9,840 bases of DNA, taken from positions 1 through 9,840 of the forward strand of contig JAQUTM010000075.1 in the NCBI GenBank assembly GCA_028694405.1, in the 5' to 3' direction. Below are positions 1-5,697 of the stretch, piece by piece. Both the position numbers and the translations under genes were made by a program. Source of the DNA: Oscillospiraceae bacterium (lineage in GTDB: Bacteria; Bacillota; Clostridia; Oscillospirales; Ruminococcaceae). The notes beneath the pieces were generated by a model, which ran no database searches, was not told where the DNA came from, and worked only from the letters and a program-made list of their open reading frames with translations. Each line of letters opens with the position of its first letter. The first letter of the stretch is position 1.

Positions 1-449
1 ATAGGGCCCATAGCCGGGCTGAAAAGCATATTCCAAACTGCCGCAACCGCTACTAAGCTTGCAACATACGGAAAAAAGTTTACTGTACGAAAAAAATTAC
101 GAGCAAAAATTTTCTGGTTAAGCAAAATTGCCAGCCCTAAACTGCAAACAAGCGTAAGGGGCACCGTGCCAAGGGCAAAAATCAGCGTGTTTTTAAACGA
201 CGCATGAAAGGTAGGGTCTTTTGCCAAACGTGTAAAGTTGTCAAAAGCAATAAACTCCATGGGATTTACGCCGTCCCATTTTGTAAAAGCCAAAACAAAG
301 GCAAAAATAACCGGTACCAATGTAAACACCAAAAAGCCGATAAAGTTAGGGGCAATAAATGTATAAGCAATTAAGCTTTCACGCATTTCCTTGCTCATTA
401 TCTTTTTCTTTTTGCCTGCTGTTTTATCTGTTTTTACATTATTAAACAT
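1..449 (-). CDS. Carbohydrate ABC transporter permease, MalF/UgpA type (N-terminal 149 residues, cut by window edge)
   Basis: This is an inner-membrane subunit of a sugar ABC importer, partner of the binding protein encoded just upstream. The frame is open from an ATG at 449-447 down to base 1 and starts MFNNVKTDKTAGKKKK, a basic cytoplasmic tail. A first membrane segment follows at about residues 27-53 (APNFIGFLVFTLVPVIFAF). A soluble stretch with TKWDG and FDNFTRL comes next, as is usual in family-1 sugar permeases. A second segment is at about 85-109 (NTLIFALGTVPLTLVCSLG) and a third starts near 120 (FFPYVASLVAVAAVWNMLF). The EAA loop that contacts the ATPase would lie beyond the edge. A strong ribosome binding site (AAAGGAGG) precedes the start by about ten bases. 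A second permease gene would normally follow to the left. The family is clear; the substrate is not visible here. Confidence 0.93.
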   Translation of the reverse strand, partial: MFNNVKTDKTAGKKKKIMSKEMRESLIAYTFIAPNFIGFLVFTLVPVIFAFVLAFTKWDGVNPMEFIAFDNFTRLAKDPTFHASFKNTLIFALGTVPLTLVCSLGLAILLNQKIFARNFFRTVNFFPYVASLVAVAAVWNMLFSPAMGP

Positions 450-472
450 AACCTTGCAACCTCCTTTGGTTG

Positions 473-538
473 AGGCAAAGAAAGCAAAGCGCCTATGCAG
501 CTGCATAAAAGCGCATAAGCACTTTCCTTTCTTTGCCT
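473..538 (-). repeat. Long imperfect inverted repeat with central palindrome, 5' leader of the permease gene
   Basis: The arms at 473-492 and 519-538 are reverse complements at 18 of 20 positions. Twelve bases (AGGCAAAGAAAG / CTTTCTTTGCCT) match perfectly, then one mismatch, then seven pairs that include one G-U in the RNA. The 26-base interior contains a perfect 14-bp palindrome at 494-507 (TATGCAGCTGCATA). In the minus-strand mRNA this forms a long stem capped by a second hairpin. It ends only a few bases before the permease Shine-Dalgarno sequence. There is no U-tract after it, so it is unlikely to be a simple terminator. An mRNA stabiliser, processing site or translational control element is more likely. 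Confidence 0.6.
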
Positions 539-566
539 TAATTTAAAATTAAAGCAAAAATGTTAT

Positions 567-594
567 AAAAAGGGGCGGGCCGACCGCCCGCCCC
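567..594 (-). terminator. Rho-independent terminator or attenuator between binding protein and permease
   Basis: The arms 572-580 and 586-594 (GGGGCGGGC / GCCCGCCCC) form a perfect 9-bp, almost all-GC stem with a 5-base loop. Read on the minus strand it is followed by five U residues (571-567) and then AUA, the classical intrinsic terminator layout. It lies about 27 bases after the stop codon of the binding-protein gene and before the permease gene. Since the permease has no obvious promoter of its own, the hairpin probably terminates only part of the transcripts. This is a common way to give the binding protein more mRNA than the membrane subunits. Confidence 0.8.
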
Positions 595-620
595 CATGTT
601 AAACGATGTGGAAATAAAGT

Positions 621-1928
621 TTAGCCCAAGATAGCTTTTACGCCATCGTTCATCTCTTTAATACCCTCTTCAACTGTTACGTTTTCTGTCATGATGTTAT
701 CATGTGCAGCGTTTAAAACAGTTTCAATGTCAGCACTGTGTGCGTCCATAGGCATCTCCAGGTAAGTTTTGTAAGTGTTCAAAGCCTCTTTGCTTGCCTC
801 ATCTGTGGGGAAGCCGTCAATAGCAGCAATGGAGTTTAGAACAGTTTCATTTGTAACAGCAGGGAAAGAACCGGTAGAAGCTACGATAGCAGCGCCCTCT
901 TCGCCTGCAACAAAGTTTATAAAGTCAGCAGCAGCATCTTTGTTGTTAGATTTGCTGTTTACGCCAAGGCTGGTGATGGTACCCAGTGTGGTGCCCGGCT
1001 CAACGCCTTCTTCATGAGGATATTTAACAATGCCCCAGTTTGTAGCCAAGCTCTCACCGGATTTTACTTTCTCAATTTGAGTGGCAATAAACCAGCTGCC
1101 CATGTTCATCATAGCAACGCTGTTGTTGTAGAACACGCCGGAATAGTGTGTGCTGGAAGTTTTCAAAGTTGCATAATCTTGGCAGATGCCGTCTTTTTGC
1201 TCAGCCAAAATACGCTCGTAGTAGGGAGCCAAAAAGTCATAGGTACCGTCTACAATGGTGTTTTTGCCGTCTAAAATACCAAACAGCTGTACAGCACTGC
1301 GCCATGTGTGGTAATGTGCACCGTAAACTTTGTTTGCGCCTGTGCCGCTTGTCATTTTACGGGCAAGAGCATCGTACTCATCTAAAGTCATGTCGTTTGT
1401 GGGGTACTCAACGCCTGCTGCGTCAAACAAATCTTTGTTGTAGAAAACAACCCAGAAAGATTTGATGAAAGGAACAGCATAAAAGTTGCCGTCTACTGTA
1501 ATTTGCTCGATTGTACCGCCAAACTCACTGGTGTCAGTTGTCAGGTAGTTGTTCATAGGCTCTAGCATACCAAGGTTAACTAAGTTTGCGTAGCCGGGGA
1601 TATCTTTAACAGAAATAATGTCTAAATCATCGGCACCACCGGAAAGCTGTGTTGCCAAAACGGTCATGTAATCGGTAGAGCCAAGGTCAACCATCTCGAT
1701 GGTTACGTTGGGGTTTTTTGCGGTATACGCATCAATCAAGGGTTTGTAATAAGCTGTTGCGTCAACATCCCAAACAGCCCATTTTAGGTTTACTGGTGCA
1801 GCCTCTGCTGTAGAATCCGCTGTAGACCCAGAAGAAGCAGGTGTAGAAGACGATGCGGTAGAACCGCAACCGGCTAACATAGAAAGAGCTAATACAAGCA
1901 CTAATACGAGTGATAATACTCTGCGCAT
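621..1928 (-). CDS. Extracellular carbohydrate-binding lipoprotein of an ABC importer (SBP family 1)
   Basis: The product captures a sugar or oligosaccharide outside the cell and delivers it to the permease encoded downstream. The start at 1928 gives 435 residues beginning MRRVLSLVLVLVLALSMLAGCGS. This is a lipoprotein signal peptide with lipobox LAGC, so Cys21 should be lipidated. A Ser/Thr/Ala-rich linker follows. The mature protein shows family-1 traits: WAVWDVDATAYYKPLIDAY early on, a central GSWFIATQIEK segment, and a late part with TLGTITSLGVNSKS, DAAADFINFVAGEEGA and GSFPAV. Length and order are normal. An ATG two codons upstream (1934) is also in frame, but AGGAGG at 1942-1937 is only two bases from it and eight from the ATG at 1928, so the second is preferred. 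It is the first gene of the minus-strand operon and probably under control of the neighbouring two-component system. The ligand cannot be read from sequence. Confidence 0.95.
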   Translation of the reverse strand: MRRVLSLVLVLVLALSMLAGCGSTASSSTPASSGSTADSTAEAAPVNLKWAVWDVDATAYYKPLIDAYTAKNPNVTIEMVDLGSTDYMTVLATQLSGGADDLDIISVKDIPGYANLVNLGMLEPMNNYLTTDTSEFGGTIEQITVDGNFYAVPFIKSFWVVFYNKDLFDAAGVEYPTNDMTLDEYDALARKMTSGTGANKVYGAHYHTWRSAVQLFGILDGKNTIVDGTYDFLAPYYERILAEQKDGICQDYATLKTSSTHYSGVFYNNSVAMMNMGSWFIATQIEKVKSGESLATNWGIVKYPHEEGVEPGTTLGTITSLGVNSKSNNKDAAADFINFVAGEEGAAIVASTGSFPAVTNETVLNSIAAIDGFPTDEASKEALNTYKTYLEMPMDAHSADIETVLNAAHDNIMTENVTVEEGIKEMNDGVKAILG

Positions 1929-1989
1929 TTTCATTTCCTCCTAAAAATATAAATCGGCCAACAATGCGTTTGCCGTATTTGATAATTTA

Positions 1990-2018
1990 ATGATAAAGCT
2001 TATTTATGCAAAACGAAA
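1990..2018 (-). promoter_or_regulatory. Weak candidate promoter for the binding-protein operon
   Basis: On the minus strand TATCAT at 1995-1990 is a 4-5 of 6 match to a -10 box. The hexamer 17 bases upstream (2018-2013, TTTCGT) is a poor -35. A poor -35 fits a promoter that needs an activator bound next to it, and the repeats starting at 2036 lie just upstream. The transcript would have a leader of about 55 bases. No better sigma-A promoter was found in this gap, but the call is weak. Confidence 0.3.
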
Positions 2019-2035
2019 TGCAAATTTTTTCACAA

Positions 2036-2111
2036 AACCTTTACTTTTCCGCGCTTTGCAAAAGGCTTGTCCTGTTAAACCTGCACTTTTTCTCTTTAAC
2101 CTGTACTATTT
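2036..2111. promoter_or_regulatory. Three phased direct repeats, putative operator of the AraC-type response regulator
   Basis: Three copies of a 14-bp element are seen: AACCTTTACTTTTC (2036-2049), AACCTGCACTTTTT (2078-2091) and AACCTGTACTATTT (2098-2111). The last two agree at 12 of 14 positions and the first agrees with each of them at 11 of 14. Start-to-start distances are 42 and 20 bases, close to four and two helical turns, so all copies face the same side of the helix. Tandem sites with about 20-bp spacing are typical for AraC-family proteins with two helix-turn-helix motifs. A weaker copy may begin at 2015, 21 bases before the first. The array lies in the divergent gap upstream of both the importer operon and the kinase gene, so it could control either. 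Confidence 0.55.
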
Positions 2112-2142
2112 AGAGATTCTAGTTACAAAAAAATGAAAGCTC

Positions 2143-2171
2143 TTATCACATCTGCTTTTTGTGTGTATAAT
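2143..2171 (+). promoter_or_regulatory. Sigma-A-type promoter for the two-component system and lyase genes
   Basis: A perfect -10 box TATAAT lies at 2166-2171. A 4 of 6 match to the -35 consensus (TTATCA, 2143-2148) sits 17 bases upstream, the optimal spacing. Transcription would start near 2178, leaving a leader of about 50 bases before the kinase start at 2228. The phased repeats end 31 bases upstream of the -35. Confidence 0.6.
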
Positions 2172-2227
2172 GTATATAACACTTTATTATAAATGTTGTT
2201 TTGCAAATTTTTAAGGGGGGCTGCATT

Positions 2228-4024
2228 TTGAGATTAAAATCTATTCGTATGCAACTAAGCGGCACCATTGTAGCCTTTACCTTGCTTATTATGTTGGTAT
2301 TTAGTGGCATTATCCTGCGTCTTTTTACGCGAGAACAGCGTGACGCCCTTGTACAGCGCACCGAATTTAACCTACAGCTTGTAACCGGCATGATGGACCA
2401 AAATCTGGAGCGCTTGCAGACGCTTTCCGGCTGGAGCGTCGGAAACGCCTCTGTCACTATGTTTTTGCGCAACCCTGCCTCCAGCAGTATGGATTCCATA
2501 AACATATACACCCGTGTAAATGAAGAATGGCTAAGCAACCGTGCGGGAGAATATGTAAACCGTTTAATTATAACAGACGGAGAGGACAAGTTAATACAAG
2601 TAGGCAACGCTTTTCTTACGGCAGAAACACCTTTGGTTTTATATTATATGCGCGAAGCTTTGCGGGGGCTTGCGCAAGATGCCTCTCTTAATTTTTATAT
2701 TGGCACAGATACCTTAAGCAACCGCCAAGATACGCAGGTGCTTATTTTTTTAAGACCCATTGTGTTAGGCGATACAGGTAAAACGCGCGGTCTTTCCTAC
2801 ATGGTAATTTCTACTGATGTCATTACCGACCAACTGAAAAATTACAACTTACAAAAAGGCGATAAGCTATATTTAACCCTTGGCGATGTCACCTACGAAA
2901 TTACCGATAAGGAATTTATCCCTATTGAAACGGTTCCGGCATATGCCGTTGCCGAGGCCGACCCTTTAAACAGCGAGACTTTGATTTTTACCATTTTAGA
3001 CGGTGATACCTCCCGCACAGTTGTAAGCTACCCCCTCTCTGGCCTGCCAAATTGCTATTTATCCCACAATCTGGCACCCTCGCCCTTTATTTGGCAGCGC
3101 AGCAGTTATTATACAATATTTATCAGTATGTTGATATTGGTTGTTTTACTGGGGCTTTGTTTGGGCTTTTACATGCATTTTTTAATCAGCCGTCGCGTAA
3201 TACGCTTGCGCCGCCGCATTGCAACCATTGCCCAAGGACACTTTGAGCGAGACGACACCATTGAGTGGGAAAATGAACTGGGAGATATTGGGCGCGGTAT
3301 TAACGCGCTTTCCCATGATGTTGCCCAGCTGATGGAAACGCGGCTGGCAGATGAAAAGGCAAAGCGAGATTTAGAATACAAAATGCTGCAAAACCAAATT
3401 AACCCGCATTTTATTTATAACACCCTCAATAGTATCAAGTGGATGGCAACCATACAAAACGCAACAGGAATTGCCGAAATGACTACCGCGTTTTCTCACC
3501 TTCTAAAAAGTGTTGCAAAGGGCAACGAAGAACTGATTACTTTGCGTGACGAATTTGCACTTTTAAACGACTACTGTATTATTCAGCAGTACCGCTACGG
3601 GGGAAGCATTACCTTAGAAATTGCAGAAATTACAGATGAAACCTTCTGCGAGTGCTTAATTCCTCGTTTTACTTTGCAGCCCCTTGCCGAAAACGCTATT
3701 TTTCACGGAATTGAGCCAAAGGGCGGTCTTGGAAACATCTGGCTGCACATTTTTGGAGAAGAAAACGGAGGCTTGTGCGTGGTAATGGAGGACAACGGCG
3801 TAGGTATGACACCGGAAACCATACACGAAATTTTTGCCGAAACCGAAGACGAAAGCAAAGCAAAATTTAAACAGATAGGGGTGCGCAATGTACACCGCCG
3901 TATTCAATATGCCTTTGGTGAACAGTACGGTATTGAGATAGAAAGCCAACCGGGTGCTTTTACCCGTATGAAAATACATCTTCCGTGCCGCTATCAATCC
4001 CCTCAGGAGGTTGCACATGATTAA
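2228..4024 (+). CDS. Membrane sensor histidine kinase, YesM type (His_kinase PF06580 class)
   Basis: The kinase senses an extracellular signal and phosphorylates the response regulator encoded next. A TTG start at 2228 gives 598 residues. It is chosen because AAGGGGGG (2213-2220) ends seven bases before it; an upstream TTG at 2201 has no such site. Membrane segments lie at about 10-33 and 293-319 and enclose a roughly 260-residue extracellular sensor of no recognised sequence motif, probably Cache-like. A HAMP region (about 320-365) and a coiled segment follow. The phospho-accepting His394 lies in NPHFIYNTLNSI, the signature of the YesM/LytS class. The ATP-binding domain shows PLAENAIFHG (N489), EDNGVGM (D522) and IGVRNVHRRI. 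In Bacillus subtilis, YesM/YesN control a pectin (rhamnogalacturonan) degradation locus; here the target is probably the divergent importer. The gene overlaps the next by eight bases. Confidence 0.95.
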   Translation: MRLKSIRMQLSGTIVAFTLLIMLVFSGIILRLFTREQRDALVQRTEFNLQLVTGMMDQNLERLQTLSGWSVGNASVTMFLRNPASSSMDSINIYTRVNEEWLSNRAGEYVNRLIITDGEDKLIQVGNAFLTAETPLVLYYMREALRGLAQDASLNFYIGTDTLSNRQDTQVLIFLRPIVLGDTGKTRGLSYMVISTDVITDQLKNYNLQKGDKLYLTLGDVTYEITDKEFIPIETVPAYAVAEADPLNSETLIFTILDGDTSRTVVSYPLSGLPNCYLSHNLAPSPFIWQRSSYYTIFISMLILVVLLGLCLGFYMHFLISRRVIRLRRRIATIAQGHFERDDTIEWENELGDIGRGINALSHDVAQLMETRLADEKAKRDLEYKMLQNQINPHFIYNTLNSIKWMATIQNATGIAEMTTAFSHLLKSVAKGNEELITLRDEFALLNDYCIIQQYRYGGSITLEIAEITDETFCECLIPRFTLQPLAENAIFHGIEPKGGLGNIWLHIFGEENGGLCVVMEDNGVGMTPETIHEIFAETEDESKAKFKQIGVRNVHRRIQYAFGEQYGIEIESQPGAFTRMKIHLPCRYQSPQEVAHD

Positions 4025-5633
4025 ATTATTACTTGCCGATGACGAACCGCTTGTTTTAATCGGGCTACAGTCCATGCTGCGTTGGGAAGACTATGACATT
4101 GAAATTTGTGCCACGGCACGCAATGGCAGCCAAGCATTACAGCTGATTGAAGAGCATCACCCTGATATTGTAATTACCGATATTAAAATGCCTATTAAGA
4201 CAGGACTAGAGGTTATACAGGAGTGTAGAGAGCTATATGGCGACAGCCCTGTTTTTATTATGCTAACCAGCTATGAGGAGTTTAGCTTTGCCAAGGAAGC
4301 GCTGCATTACGGCGCAACAGACTACTTAGTAAAGCTGGAGTTAAGCCCACAAAGCTTAAGCACTGCAGTTACCCGAGCTGTAGCACGCGTTACCGAGCTG
4401 CAAAAGACAACCGTTTCTCAAAGCGCCTTTCCCTCAGAGCGCACCAACCTGCAAAGCTTTCGTGACAAGTTTTTTATTCGTCTTTACAACAATTTGTTTG
4501 ACAGCCCTGAGCAGTTTCTTTTGCAAAAAGCAGAGCTGGGACTGGATTTTTCGGCGCCGCAATATGCCGTTGCCTATTGTGAAATCGGCGGCATCAATAC
4601 ACTCTCCATGAACGCGGAAAAATTGATGAAGCTTTACTTCAGTACCATACAAATGGTAAAGGAAACCGCCGAAAAATATTTGCCCTGCTATGTTACCAGC
4701 TTAGATATGCGCCATTTTAACATTTTATTTTGCCTAAACGCAAACAATCCCGATGCTGCCGCATTAGAGCCCATTGCAACCGCATTAAACAAAGCCGTTA
4801 CCATTGTGCACGGCTATTTTAGTGTACAGCTGTTTTGCTGTGTAAGCGGCTTTGCGTTTAGTGTAGATGATATTGCCGGTGCATTTCAAAATGCACGCCG
4901 TAATTTTTCAAGCTGCAACAGTGTAACTCCCGTGGTTTTTTTAAGCAAGGAAGATGACTGTGCCAACGGCTCGTCTGTGTTTAACATGAGCCTGTTTAAA
5001 GCGGATTTAAACCGGGCCTTTGATGAACTGGACGCCGATATTTTATATGCCACCATTACGGAAATTGCCCAATGTTTTACGGGACACAGCAACAGACATG
5101 TACAGGCAATGGACGCCGCTTCCAGCTTATTGTACATGACAATTTCACTTTTACCCGACGGTGAAAAAAATGCAGAACAAATTTTTTCTGCCGACAGCGA
5201 CAGCTATCGCGGCCTATACAAGTTAAAAACAGCGGAGGGCTGCGTAAAATGGATGCTGCACCTGCGCGACGGCCTTTGTGAAATTTTACAAAGCCGCCGC
5301 CAAAGCTACAAAGAACGTGTGGTTGCCAGCGTACAAGAATATATAAGAAGCAACCTAAACAAAAAGCTTTCGCTTAACGAGGTAGCTGCCGTGTTTAATT
5401 TTAGCCCCAGCTATTTAAGCCAGCTTTTTGCGCAGTATTCTGCCGAGGGCTTTGTTGAGTATATTACAGAAGCCCGAATTGCCACAGCCAAGGTGATGAT
5501 GACCGATACCGATAAAAAGGTTTATGAAATTGCCGAAGAATTGGGCTTTGAAAGCGCTTTTTACTTTAGTAAGGTATTTAAAAAGGTTACAGGCCAAAGC
5601 CCCCGCGAATATACCCAAAGCCGAAAATCTTAG
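4017..5633 (+). CDS. Response regulator with AraC-type DNA-binding domain, YesN type
   Basis: The product is the partner of the kinase just upstream and the likely DNA-binding regulator of this locus. The ATG at 4017 follows AGGAGG (4005-4010) by six bases and gives 538 residues; a TTG two codons earlier lies directly against the AGGAGG. The receiver domain covers about residues 1-120, with acidic pair D8/D9, phosphorylation site D55 (DIVITDIKMP), T84 and K106. A middle part of about 300 residues has no motif I recognise. The C-terminal AraC domain (about 434-538) has two helix-turn-helix units, LSLNEVAAVFNFSPSYLSQL and VYEIAEELGFESAFYFSKVF, and the usual ending KKVTGQSPREY. The start overlaps the kinase stop by eight bases, so translation is probably coupled. 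Its expected operator is a pair or array of direct repeats, which is what the divergent region contains. Confidence 0.96.
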   Translation: MIKLLLADDEPLVLIGLQSMLRWEDYDIEICATARNGSQALQLIEEHHPDIVITDIKMPIKTGLEVIQECRELYGDSPVFIMLTSYEEFSFAKEALHYGATDYLVKLELSPQSLSTAVTRAVARVTELQKTTVSQSAFPSERTNLQSFRDKFFIRLYNNLFDSPEQFLLQKAELGLDFSAPQYAVAYCEIGGINTLSMNAEKLMKLYFSTIQMVKETAEKYLPCYVTSLDMRHFNILFCLNANNPDAAALEPIATALNKAVTIVHGYFSVQLFCCVSGFAFSVDDIAGAFQNARRNFSSCNSVTPVVFLSKEDDCANGSSVFNMSLFKADLNRAFDELDADILYATITEIAQCFTGHSNRHVQAMDAASSLLYMTISLLPDGEKNAEQIFSADSDSYRGLYKLKTAEGCVKWMLHLRDGLCEILQSRRQSYKERVVASVQEYIRSNLNKKLSLNEVAAVFNFSPSYLSQLFAQYSAEGFVEYITEARIATAKVMMTDTDKKVYEIAEELGFESAFYFSKVFKKVTGQSPREYTQSRKS

Positions 5634-5697
5634 TAAATAAATTTATTTGGATTTTTTTCACTTGTTTTACTATTTCTTAATAAAGAAGGATTTATCT

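Noticed and set aside
775..1465. Several plus-strand open frames opposite the binding-protein gene
   Set aside because: The minus-strand frame is a complete, recognisable lipoprotein; the opposite frames are Ser- and Cys-rich with no ribosome binding sites.
1929..2227. Riboswitch or small RNA in the divergent gap
   Set aside because: The gap is AT-rich and no conserved aptamer-like stem set or intrinsic terminator was seen on either strand; direct repeats explain its structure better.
2146..2607. Minus-strand open frame of 153 codons over the kinase start and promoter
   Set aside because: It runs antisense through the kinase N-terminus, has no ribosome binding site, and its composition follows from the coding strand.
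3656..4075. Minus-strand open frame of 139 codons across the kinase-regulator junction
   Set aside because: It lies antisense to well-defined catalytic motifs of the kinase and the start of the receiver domain and shows no family motif.
5635..5648. Perfect 14-bp palindrome AAATAAATTTATTT after the response regulator gene
   Set aside because: It is made only of A and T, is weak as an RNA stem and has no following U-tract, so it does not support a terminator. The 64-base gap is more easily read as part of one operon.
5647..5697. Upstream TTG start for the lyase that would add a hydrophobic N-terminus resembling a signal peptide
   Set aside because: No ribosome binding site precedes 5647, while the ATG at 5698 has AAGAAGGA at seven bases. 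The added stretch also lacks a basic start and a cleavage site.
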